A stretch of 35,916 nucleotides of DNA from Fibrobacteraceae bacterium (GTDB taxonomy: Bacteria > Fibrobacterota > Fibrobacteria > Fibrobacterales > Fibrobacteraceae): positions 1 to 35,916 of the forward strand of contig JAGAKE010000010.1 in the NCBI GenBank assembly GCA_017625775.1, in the 5' to 3' direction. The notes below the pieces were generated by a model, which made no database searches, had not been told where the DNA came from, and saw nothing but the letters and a program-made list of their open reading frames with translations. The first letter of the stretch is position 1, and each line of letters opens with the position of its first letter. This document shows positions 23,880 to 31,625 of the stretch, in pieces. The translations under genes and the position numbers were made by a program.

Positions 23880-25133
23880 CTAGGCATTCGTGATTCTTAA
23901 GTTGTTTGTGACAGTGTGCAACAGAAAAGGATTTTGATTGCGCACGGAAAATCCGATTTTTTTCTTTTGAAAAATAGTATTGACACGTCCTGAAATAATG
24001 ATTTTATCAGTAGTTCGTCGAACATAAACTTTGTTTTGAGTTTCTCCTGAACGCCTTAAATTATTTTCAATTTCTTGCATTTTTTTTAATTCAACGTCTG
24101 TTGGAATTGAAACACATTCAGGTAATATGGAAAGTTCTGTGATGCCGGCTAAACCTTCAATTTTTTTCTCAAAATAATGAATAGCGTTTTCTGAATAATA
24201 GCCTATTCGAACTTGAACTTTTCCTTGATTGACTTCAACATTATAGTAAACAAGTTCATTATGCTCGGAATCTTCAAAAATTCGATAAATAATGTCTTCT
24301 AATGCAGAATCATTTAAATTATTAACAGGCTTAATGCTTAATTGGTTGTAAATTCCACGCATGGCGATAATGGAATTTAATTTATCTAAAATAAGTCTTC
24401 TCTCTAATAGTGAATTCACTTGTCCCGTTAAATGTAAAATACCGTTTTTCGCTTTAAGTTGAATTTTTTGCAGAATAGATTCAGGAACGTCCTTTAATTT
24501 GTATCTCGCCGTTTCTTCTAATCTTCTATTAGGTAAAGATTGAAACGCTTCAGGCAGAGTTAAAAACAAAATGGTTTCATCTTCTAAATGAATGACTAGC
24601 TTGTCAATTTCGCCGTCGTGAACTAATCCTATGGCTTTTCCGAATTTATCTCGACGAACATGATAAATATGATCGCCAATTAAGGTTTCCCCACTTTGGT
24701 AAGGTAATAGACGATACCCTTTTAAGGCCGTTTCGTTCATCGGAACGTCTTGATTGGTGATTTTTTGCTTTTCAATGATTCCATTTCCGTAATCAATGGT
24801 CAATTCCTTGCTTTGCTGAACGCTAATTAAACTTTTTATAATGCCTGGTCTTGGTTTGCCTTTGATATAAATCCAGTTTCCAATAGAAAGTCTGTTTTTG
24901 CCAGGAATTTTTGTGTAGTCTTGGTTTTCCTCATTTTGTTTTGCAAAAGCAAATTCTTGAGAAAAGGCAAGGTGCGAGGTTTTGCAAAAATCACAAATGC
25001 AATTCAAAGGAATTTTTGGGAGAATCCCTCCGCGAATAGAATAAGCTTCTTTGGCATAAATGCCATGCAACTGAGGTTGCTGACATTTTCTGCAAAAGAG
25101 AAATTCTTCGGTAATGCGAAAGGGAAAATCCAT
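23880..25133 (-). CDS. Zinc-ribbon protein with BON-like domains
   Basis: This is a 417-aa protein. The N-terminus has two cysteine pairs (C14-x2-C17 and C47-x2-C50) that could bind zinc. A YccV/TUDOR-like beta region with IGDHIYHVRRDKFGKAIGLV follows. BON-like modules then appear at about 222-266 (AKNGILHLTGQVNSLLER), 285-330 and 372-415 (DKIIISGRVNTIFQKKK). BON domains usually occur in secreted or membrane proteins, but I see no signal peptide or membrane helix, so this one should be cytoplasmic. It is one base downstream of gltX and 9 nt before the WYL gene. I do not recognise the protein as a whole. Confidence 0.65.
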   Translation of the reverse strand: MDFPFRITEEFLFCRKCQQPQLHGIYAKEAYSIRGGILPKIPLNCICDFCKTSHLAFSQEFAFAKQNEENQDYTKIPGKNRLSIGNWIYIKGKPRPGIIKSLISVQQSKELTIDYGNGIIEKQKITNQDVPMNETALKGYRLLPYQSGETLIGDHIYHVRRDKFGKAIGLVHDGEIDKLVIHLEDETILFLTLPEAFQSLPNRRLEETARYKLKDVPESILQKIQLKAKNGILHLTGQVNSLLERRLILDKLNSIIAMRGIYNQLSIKPVNNLNDSALEDIIYRIFEDSEHNELVYYNVEVNQGKVQVRIGYYSENAIHYFEKKIEGLAGITELSILPECVSIPTDVELKKMQEIENNLRRSGETQNKVYVRRTTDKIIISGRVNTIFQKKKIGFSVRNQNPFLLHTVTNNLRITNA

Positions 25134-25134
25134 T

Positions 25135-26601
25135 TTATTCCTGCATTAAAGGAAGAGCTTTTTCTATACGGTTAATAACTTCTTCTTTGCCAACGACTTC
25201 GAATAATTCCCACAAGCCAGGGCCTGCAGTAACTCCGGAAACCGCTAAACGTACAGCTCCCACCAATTCTCCAAGTTTGCAATTTCTTGAAACGGCTAAA
25301 TCATTAAAAGCTTCTTCAATATTTGGAGTCGTAAATTCATCAATGGCTTTCATTGCTTGACAAACAGCAGAAGCTATTTCACGAGAACCTTCGGCCCAGT
25401 GTTTTCTTTGACCTTTTTCATCAAAAGTCTCTGGAGCCTTAAAGAAATAAGAAGACATTTGGGCAAAATCTTGCAAGAATTTAGCTCTTGGCTTTAGTAA
25501 TTTCACAATTTCTAAAAGGCGGTCTTCCGAAGAATTTGAATAATCGATTCCTTCTGCATGGAGAGTTTCTTTTAATACGGAAACTAAAAATTGATTGTCG
25601 CAAATTTGTATGTGTTGTCCATTCATCCATTGAAGTTTCTTTTCGTCAAAAGCAACTGCTTTAGGATTAATGCGTTCTAAGGTGAAACAATCAATCATTT
25701 CTTTTACAGACATTACCTCGCGATCATCTCCGGGGTTCCAGCCAAGTAACGCAAGGAAATTTACCAAGGTTTCTGGAAGGTAACCTAAATCTCTAAAATC
25801 ACCCACCGAGGCGGCACCTTTTCTTTTAGATAATTTTCCGCCGCCAGCAGCAAGAATCACAGGCAAGTGGCACCATACAGGAGGTTCCCAACCAAAAGCC
25901 TTATAGAGCAACATGTGTTTTGGAGTTGAACTAATCCATTCATCGCCACGTAAAACGTGCGTAGTTCCCATGAAATGGTCATCTACTACGCTAGCAAAGT
26001 GGTATGTTGGAAAACCATCTCGTTTAATAAGAACTAAATCATCAAGCAATTCGTTTTTGTATTCAATATGCCCACGAATTTTATCTTCAAATTCTGTGAT
26101 ACCTTGTTCTGGAACTTTTAAGCGAATAACGGCATTTTCTCCGGCAGCGATTCTAGCTTCAGCTTCTTCTCTTGAAATGTGGCGGCAGTGTCTGTCGTAA
26201 CCAGTAACAGAAACGCCACTTTTTTCTTGTTCCGCTCGAACTTGTTGTAGGCGTTCTTCTGTACAGAAACAATAATAGGCATCGCCGGAATCCAAAAGTT
26301 TTTGAATTTCACGGTGATAAATATCTAGGCGTTCACTCTGGAAATAAGGTCCGCAATCTTTTTCAGCACCAGGACCTTCGTCCCATTGTAGTCCGAGCCA
26401 TTTCAAATCCCGCATTAAATCGTGGAGCGCTTCTTCATTATAACGCTTTCTGTCAGTATCTTCAATGCGTAAATAGAAAGTACCACCCATGGCTTTTGCA
26501 AAAAAGTAATTGTAAATAGCTGTTCTTGCACCACCAACATGTAAATATCCAGTAGGGCTTGGAGCGAAACGAACACGAACAGGTTTTTGATTTGTGGACA
26601 T
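25135..26601 (-). CDS. gltX: Glutamyl-tRNA synthetase
   Basis: This 488-aa class I synthetase charges tRNA-Glu. It has RFAPSPTGYLHVGGARTA with the HIGH-like HVGG at 21-24, YLRIEDTDRKR, HVLRGDEWISSTPKH, and the KMSKS-equivalent KLSKR at 256-260. The C-terminal anticodon-binding region is complete. It is the first gene of the leftward operon with the BON, WYL and queA genes. The divergent intergenic region to epmA (26602-26799) must hold its promoter. Confidence 0.96.
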   Translation of the reverse strand: MSTNQKPVRVRFAPSPTGYLHVGGARTAIYNYFFAKAMGGTFYLRIEDTDRKRYNEEALHDLMRDLKWLGLQWDEGPGAEKDCGPYFQSERLDIYHREIQKLLDSGDAYYCFCTEERLQQVRAEQEKSGVSVTGYDRHCRHISREEAEARIAAGENAVIRLKVPEQGITEFEDKIRGHIEYKNELLDDLVLIKRDGFPTYHFASVVDDHFMGTTHVLRGDEWISSTPKHMLLYKAFGWEPPVWCHLPVILAAGGGKLSKRKGAASVGDFRDLGYLPETLVNFLALLGWNPGDDREVMSVKEMIDCFTLERINPKAVAFDEKKLQWMNGQHIQICDNQFLVSVLKETLHAEGIDYSNSSEDRLLEIVKLLKPRAKFLQDFAQMSSYFFKAPETFDEKGQRKHWAEGSREIASAVCQAMKAIDEFTTPNIEEAFNDLAVSRNCKLGELVGAVRLAVSGVTAGPGLWELFEVVGKEEVINRIEKALPLMQE

Positions 26602-26799
26602 AAATTTTTCTCTTCACAAAATGAATAAAATTTCTATGACAAAAAATAGCAAAATTTTAAAACGAAGAGAATAGAATGAAACAGAAGTGACCTTTCTAAA
26701 GCTCTCTTTTGAAGCACAGAAAAATGCTCATTTCAAAAGACTTATAAGAAAACAATTTTTAGTTTTGTAAATATTGTCATTAGCAAGGTTTGAATTGTT
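26602..26799. promoter_or_regulatory. Divergent intergenic region gltX/epmA
   Basis: This 198-nt AT-rich region between divergent genes must contain both promoters. The only clear structure is an inverted repeat CTTTTGAA (26706-26713) / TTCAAAAG (26732-26739), extended by GCA/TGC. No T-run follows on either strand. I could not pick promoter boxes with confidence. Confidence 0.4.
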
Positions 26800-27786
26800 A
26801 TGGAGAACATACTAAGAGAAAAAAAAACAGAGTTAGATTTTTTTCCAACTTGTAGCAAGGAAACGTGGAAAAAACGCCAGGAACTGCTAGGTCGCGTTCG
26901 CCGCTTTTTTGAACAGCGTTCTGTATTAGAAGTAGAAACTCCAGTTCTTTCTCATGCTTGCGGAACCGATCCTAATCTTGATTATTTTAAAACGCAAGGT
27001 GCGCAAACTCGATATTTAATGACAAGTCCGGAATTTCATCTCAAACGTCTTTTAGCAAGTGACTTTGGTGATGTTTATGCAATAGCACGTTCTTTTCGAG
27101 AAGATGAAACGGGAGAAAGGCATAACCCAGAATTTACAATGATTGAATGGTATCGTGTGGGAATGTCTATGGAAAATTTAATGACAGAGGTTGAAGAACT
27201 CTGTTCTGAAATTCTTAATTTGCGTGTAACTGCACGAAGGACGCGATATGCCGAGGCGTTCATGGAATATGCAGGAATTGATCCTTTTGATGAAAATTTT
27301 TCAAATTGGAAAAGTTGCTGTGAAAAACATGGCATTCCTTTATTTGAGAGTAAAGAATTTGTGTTAGAAGAGTGGCGTGATTATGTAATGGCTTGCATCA
27401 TTGAACCGAAATTAGATATGAAAAATGGGGAATTCATTTATGATTATCCGGCATCGCAGGCAGCTTTGGCTCAAGTTCATACGGGCGCCGATGGAAAAAA
27501 TTATGCGGACCGTTTTGAACTTTACTTAGGCGGAATGGAACTTTGTAACGGCTACCATGAACTAACAGATTTTAAAGAACAAGCGAAAAGATTTCAAGAA
27601 GATTTGAACCTTCGAAAACAAATGAACAAGGATCTGCCTTTAGAAGATTTGCGTTTTTTGGCGGCATTAGAACATGGTATGCCAGAATGTTCAGGAGTCG
27701 CTCTAGGTTTCGATCGTTTAGCAATGCTTGCTTTAGGGAAACAAGACATTCGAGAAGTTATTCTTTTTCCTGGAGATTTAGCTTAA
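26800..27786 (+). CDS. epmA: EF-P lysine lysyltransferase (GenX/PoxA/YjeA type)
   Basis: This 328-aa protein resembles the catalytic core of class II lysyl-tRNA synthetase without the anticodon-binding domain. In family members it attaches beta-lysine to elongation factor P. Class II motifs: motif 1 around VLEVETPVLSHACGTDPNL, motif 2 FREDETGERHNPEFTMIEWY, and motif 3 GVALGFDRLAMLALG near the C-terminus. No efp or epmB gene is in the window. The 3' end overlaps the convergent thioredoxin-like gene by 29 nt. Confidence 0.92.
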   Translation: MENILREKKTELDFFPTCSKETWKKRQELLGRVRRFFEQRSVLEVETPVLSHACGTDPNLDYFKTQGAQTRYLMTSPEFHLKRLLASDFGDVYAIARSFREDETGERHNPEFTMIEWYRVGMSMENLMTEVEELCSEILNLRVTARRTRYAEAFMEYAGIDPFDENFSNWKSCCEKHGIPLFESKEFVLEEWRDYVMACIIEPKLDMKNGEFIYDYPASQAALAQVHTGADGKNYADRFELYLGGMELCNGYHELTDFKEQAKRFQEDLNLRKQMNKDLPLEDLRFLAALEHGMPECSGVALGFDRLAMLALGKQDIREVILFPGDLA

Positions 27787-28264
27787 TTTTTTCTATAAGG
27801 TTTTTGTAGCCTGTTTTCCCTAAGAGTCCTTTTTGATAAACTTGAATATCACCATTTTGATTAGCGACAAAATAAGTGGGCAATAAGTAAGGGTTTCCTA
27901 AATTGTTCATCAATTCATAATTCCAATGAATCGCTGGGTAGGGAATTTGCTCTTTTTCAAGGTAATTGGCCATAATTTCTAAAGATTCGTCGGCGTTAAT
28001 GTAAAGAACGCAAAGGCTATCTTTTGTTAAATCGCTATAGTGGCTAGAAAGTATTTTATGGTCAATTTTACAAGGTGGGCAAAATGACGCTCCAAAGGTA
28101 ATAATCGTTGATTTGCAATTTTTAAATACAAAGGAATAATTCTCACCTTGGGCGTTTAAGCCGCTCAATGCAGGCACAGAACGTGGATTTTTAGGCAAAT
28201 CTGTGCAAGAAATGCTAAAAAAAGCAAAAAGAAATAGAACAAGTGTAATTTTTTTGATTTCCAT
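27758..28264 (-). CDS. Thioredoxin-like (TlpA-type) lipoprotein
   Basis: This is a 168-aa protein. The N-terminal KK-rich, hydrophobic signal (about 4-19) ends in a lipobox-like FSISC with C20 as the candidate lipidated cysteine; the -3 Ser is atypical. The mature part is a thioredoxin fold with TFGASFCPPCKIDH, redox pair C62/C65, and a cis-Pro region LLPTYFVANQNG. It is likely a membrane-anchored periplasmic thiol-disulfide reductase. It converges on epmA with a 29-nt overlap and is divergent from pilT with only 27 nt between the starts. Confidence 0.8.
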   Translation of the reverse strand: MEIKKITLVLFLFAFFSISCTDLPKNPRSVPALSGLNAQGENYSFVFKNCKSTIITFGASFCPPCKIDHKILSSHYSDLTKDSLCVLYINADESLEIMANYLEKEQIPYPAIHWNYELMNNLGNPYLLPTYFVANQNGDIQVYQKGLLGKTGYKNLIEKIKLNLQEKE

Positions 28265-28279
28265 TCCCTAGAAAAATAA

Positions 28280-28285
28280 TATATT
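28280..28285 (+). promoter_or_regulatory. Shared core promoter between pilT and the thioredoxin-like gene
   Basis: The AATATATT palindrome gives a TATATT -10 on both strands within the 27-nt divergent gap. On the plus strand it ends 6 nt before the pilT ATG (28292), which implies a leaderless or near-leaderless transcript. On the minus strand it lies about 13 nt before the thioredoxin-like ATG. Confidence 0.4.
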
Positions 28286-28291
28286 CTCGGT

Positions 28292-29359
28292 ATGGCTTAC
28301 AATATTCAAGAACTACTTTCTGAAATGGTGAAGCGAGGAGCTTCGGATTTACATATTACTGCCGGTTCTCCTCCTTTGATTCGTCTTTCTGGTCGCTTGA
28401 CTCCAATTGGTACCGACAAGTTAAAACCAGACGAAACTATGCGAATGACATATAGTCTGATGAATGAAATGCAGAAAAAAGCATTTGAACAGACTAAGGA
28501 ATGTGATTTTTCTTTTGGTATCGCTAATTTGGCTCGTTTCCGTGCGAATGCTTATTTACAACGCGGTTGCGTAGCGATTGCTTTGCGTATTATTCCACTA
28601 GAAATTAAGACTTTTAGAGATTTAGGTCTTCCTTCTATTATGGGAGAATTTACCACTCGTCCATCTGGTCTGGTACTTGTGACTGGGGCTACTGGTTCTG
28701 GTAAATCGACAACATTGGCTGCAATGATTGATAAAATCAACAAAGAGCGCCATGATCACATTCTCACCGTAGAAGACCCTATTGAATTTTTGCATAAGCA
28801 CCAAGGCTGCATGATTAACCAGCGTGAAGTCGGTAGCGACACTATGAGTTTCTCGCAAGCTTTGAAAATGGCTCTTCGCCAAGATCCAGATGTTGTTTTG
28901 ATTGGCGAAATGCGTGACTTAGAAACGATTCGAGCTGCTTTGACTATTGCAGAAACTGGTCACTTGACTTTTGCAACGCTTCATACAAACTCTGCGGTGC
29001 AAACTGTGAACCGTATTGTGGATGCGTTCCCAAAAGGTGAACAGCAAACTATTCGTACGCAGCTTTCCTTTGTGTTGCAAGGGGTAATTTGCCAAACCTT
29101 GCTTCCAAAAATTGGTGGCGGTCGCGTAATGTGTTATGAAGTGATGAACTGTACGCCAGGTATTCGAGCATTGATTCGTGACGATAAAGTTCACCAGATT
29201 GAATCTATGATTGAAATTGGTCAGAAGTTTGGTATGAATACTATGAACATGCGCCTTTGCGAATTGATTGCAGAACGCAAGGTTGATAGGTTCGATGGTA
29301 TTGCAAAGTCTCCAAACCCTGAACAGCTAGAAAAACTTCTTATGGAAAAGGGCTTATAA
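28292..29359 (+). CDS. pilT: PilT type IV pilus retraction ATPase
   Basis: This is a 355-aa cytoplasmic hexameric ATPase that depolymerises type IV pili. Family features are RGASDLHITAGSPPLIRLSG at the start, Walker A GATGSGKS (132-139), the Asp box ILTVEDPIEFLH, Walker B DPDVVLIGEMRD, and the His box TGHLTFATLHTNSA. The C-terminal GIRALIRDDK segment corresponds to the AIRNLIRE motif that separates PilT from PilB. pilC follows after 3 nt, so they form an operon ending at the terminator at 30598. Confidence 0.95.
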   Translation: MAYNIQELLSEMVKRGASDLHITAGSPPLIRLSGRLTPIGTDKLKPDETMRMTYSLMNEMQKKAFEQTKECDFSFGIANLARFRANAYLQRGCVAIALRIIPLEIKTFRDLGLPSIMGEFTTRPSGLVLVTGATGSGKSTTLAAMIDKINKERHDHILTVEDPIEFLHKHQGCMINQREVGSDTMSFSQALKMALRQDPDVVLIGEMRDLETIRAALTIAETGHLTFATLHTNSAVQTVNRIVDAFPKGEQQTIRTQLSFVLQGVICQTLLPKIGGGRVMCYEVMNCTPGIRALIRDDKVHQIESMIEIGQKFGMNTMNMRLCELIAERKVDRFDGIAKSPNPEQLEKLLMEKGL

Positions 29360-29362
29360 CCC

Positions 29363-30565
29363 ATGGCAGTTTTTTTGTACAAAGCGCAAAATGCGCAAGG
29401 AAACGTTTTTGAAGGCGAACTTGAAGCCGGAAGTAAAGATGAAGTCGAAGGTTTGCTTCGCCGCAAGCGCTTGATTGTACAATCTGTCAAGAAAAAACCG
29501 ATGGATATTAAAATCAACATCGGTTCGGGCATCAAGTCTGTAGATATTTCTCGTTTTACTCGTATGTTCTCCGCTATGACTTCGGCTGGTCTTCCTATGC
29601 TTCAGTGCTTGAATATTTTGGAAGAACAGATGGAAAACCCTGCAATGCGCGAAGTGGTGCATAAAGTGGCCGCTTCTATTAACGGGGGTTCTACTCTAGC
29701 CGATGCCATGTCTCAACACCCAAAGGTGTTTGATAAATTGTATTGTAACATGGTGGCAGCTGGTGAAGCGGGTGGTATTCTCGAAGGTATTTTGGCTCGT
29801 TTGGCTGATTACCAAGAAGCAAACCAACGCGTGGTCCGTAAAGTTAAAAAGGCTATGACTTATCCGGTGATGGTTGTTATTGTGGCTATTATCGTGATGG
29901 TCGCTCTTTTGACTTTTGTGGTACCTACTTTTGCAAACATGTTCCAAGAAGTAGGTGGTGAACTTCCGGGTCCAACGCAGGTGGTAATGAACCTTTCTAA
30001 CTTGCTTGTGGATTATGCGGCATTTTGGGTTGTTGGTGTAATAGCAATTATTATTATCATTCGAACAATTTTAAAAGTTCCTCATTTGCGCTTACAATTC
30101 GATACAATTCTTTTGCGAGTTCCTAAACTTGGTGACTTGCAAACGAAAAGTGCTGTAGCTCGTTTTGGTCGTACTCTTGGAACTCTTTTGAATGCTGGTG
30201 TTTCTGTTATTGATGCTTTAGGGGTAACGGCTCGTACAGCAGGTAATATGGCGGTTGAACGTGCAATCCTTAAAATTTCACAATCAATTGCGGGTGGTAA
30301 ACCGATTGCAGAACCAATGAAAGAAGCTAAAATTTTCCCTCCAATGGTTATTCAAATGGTGGGCGTTGGTGAAAAAACGGGTAACTTGGGCGGCATGCTT
30401 TTGAAAGTAGCTGATTTTTATGATGAAGAAGTTGACGCTGCTATTGATGCCTTGACTTCCATGATGGAACCTTTGATAATGGTGTTCCTGGGCGGTGGTG
30501 TTGGCTTTATTCTTATTGCTATGTACATGCCTATTTTCAGTATGTCCGACGCGGTTCAAGGATAA
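29363..30565 (+). CDS. pilC: PilC / type II secretion F family inner-membrane protein
   Basis: This 400-aa protein is the inner-membrane platform of the type IV pilus machine. Two T2SSF domains are visible, starting near FTRMFSAMTSAGLPMLQCL (about 63-81) and ARFGRTLGTLLNAGVSVIDAL (about 265-285). Membrane segments lie at about 170-195, 212-236 and 370-392. It partners with PilT encoded immediately upstream. pilB and pilM-Q are not in the window. Confidence 0.94.
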   Translation: MAVFLYKAQNAQGNVFEGELEAGSKDEVEGLLRRKRLIVQSVKKKPMDIKINIGSGIKSVDISRFTRMFSAMTSAGLPMLQCLNILEEQMENPAMREVVHKVAASINGGSTLADAMSQHPKVFDKLYCNMVAAGEAGGILEGILARLADYQEANQRVVRKVKKAMTYPVMVVIVAIIVMVALLTFVVPTFANMFQEVGGELPGPTQVVMNLSNLLVDYAAFWVVGVIAIIIIIRTILKVPHLRLQFDTILLRVPKLGDLQTKSAVARFGRTLGTLLNAGVSVIDALGVTARTAGNMAVERAILKISQSIAGGKPIAEPMKEAKIFPPMVIQMVGVGEKTGNLGGMLLKVADFYDEEVDAAIDALTSMMEPLIMVFLGGGVGFILIAMYMPIFSMSDAVQG

Positions 30566-30597
30566 ATTACTTTAAAATACATTATTATTTAACTTCT

Positions 30598-30625
30598 CGC
30601 GTACCTATCGGTACGCGTTTTTTTT
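30598..30625 (+). terminator. Rho-independent terminator of pilT-pilC
   Basis: A perfect 8-bp stem CGCGTACC (30598-30605) / GGTACGCG (30610-30617) with a 4-nt loop is followed directly by eight T residues (30618-30625). It lies 33 nt after the pilC stop. Confidence 0.92.
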
Positions 30626-30714
30626 GAAAAAAATACGTTTAGTTGTGTTCTGTAAAAACCATATTTATTTTGATAATGCATTTATTTGTGTGTTTTTGAT
30701 AAAAATTAAGTAAT

Positions 30715-30747
30715 TTGTATTCTGATGATTACTTTTTTATATATATT
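30715..30747 (+). promoter_or_regulatory. Promoter of the TIGR02147/FISUMP pair
   Basis: TATATT at 30742-30747 lies 8 nt before ATG 30756, with TTGTAT at 30715-30720 as a weak -35. The arrangement repeats the TATATT-(6-8 nt)-ATG layout seen before pilT and the GH57 gene. Confidence 0.35.
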
Positions 30748-30755
30748 AACAAGGT

Positions 30756-31625
30756 ATGCCTCCTATTATAGAGTACACAGATTATCGTCGTTATATTGCA
30801 GATTTTTATGCTGAACGTAAAAATCGTTCTGCATTTACATGGCGTGATTTTGCTCTTAAGGCGAAATTTTCTTCTGCGGTATTTTTGAAATATGTTTGCG
30901 AAGGAAAAAAGAATTTAACTTCTAAATCAGCAATCCAAGTTGCAGAAGCTTTAGAATTAGTCGGGTATGAAAAAACATATTTTTGCCTTTTAGTTGATTA
31001 TGCAAATGCAGAAACAGAAGGGAAAAAGACTAAAATATTCAACGAAATTGTTGAACTTTCTAAAATTCATAAAGTAAAAGTTTTAGGAAAAGATGAATTT
31101 GAATATTACAATACTTGGAAACATTCTGTAATTAGAGAAATAGCTCCAGTAATGCAAGGCGCTCTGCCAAAACAAATAGCAAAAGTTTGCAAGCAAAAAA
31201 TTACGGCAGCTGAAGTTTCTGATTCATTAAAATTTTTGTTGCAAGCAGGTTTTTTAACAAAAGATGAAAAAGGAAATTATCACCAAACAGATAGATCTGT
31301 TCGTATAGGAAATGTAGAAGCTGTTTCTTTTGCCGTAAAAAAATTGCAAAAAGAAATGTTGAATTTTGCTTTGAATGCTTTAGATGAACCAAATTCTAAA
31401 GATCGTAGTATTAGTGGGTTGACTATTGGGGTAACTTCAAAAGCATACGAACAGATTGTAGAAGAAATAAGAAATTTTCGACGCCGCATCATTGCTATTG
31501 CAACAGAGGATAACGCGACAGATGAAGTGTATCGCTTAAATTTTCAATTTTTCCCTTTAACTCAAATGAAAAAAGTTTCAAACAAAATACAAGAGGAAGA
31601 TTATGAACAAGATTCTTCAAAATAA
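30756..31625 (+). CDS. TIGR02147 family protein
   Basis: This 289-aa protein belongs to a family described from Fibrobacter, with N-terminal IEYTDYRRYIADFYAERK, FTWRDFALKAKFSSAVFLKY and a GKKNLT turn. This gives a helix-turn-helix-like region (about 28-60), followed by a helical DUF4423-like domain. The family is suspected to be regulatory. It is translated into the following lipoprotein gene with a 23-nt overlap, so the pair is probably co-expressed. The C-terminus (QEEDYEQDSSK) is encoded within that overlap. Confidence 0.8.
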   Translation: MPPIIEYTDYRRYIADFYAERKNRSAFTWRDFALKAKFSSAVFLKYVCEGKKNLTSKSAIQVAEALELVGYEKTYFCLLVDYANAETEGKKTKIFNEIVELSKIHKVKVLGKDEFEYYNTWKHSVIREIAPVMQGALPKQIAKVCKQKITAAEVSDSLKFLLQAGFLTKDEKGNYHQTDRSVRIGNVEAVSFAVKKLQKEMLNFALNALDEPNSKDRSISGLTIGVTSKAYEQIVEEIRNFRRRIIAIATEDNATDEVYRLNFQFFPLTQMKKVSNKIQEEDYEQDSSK

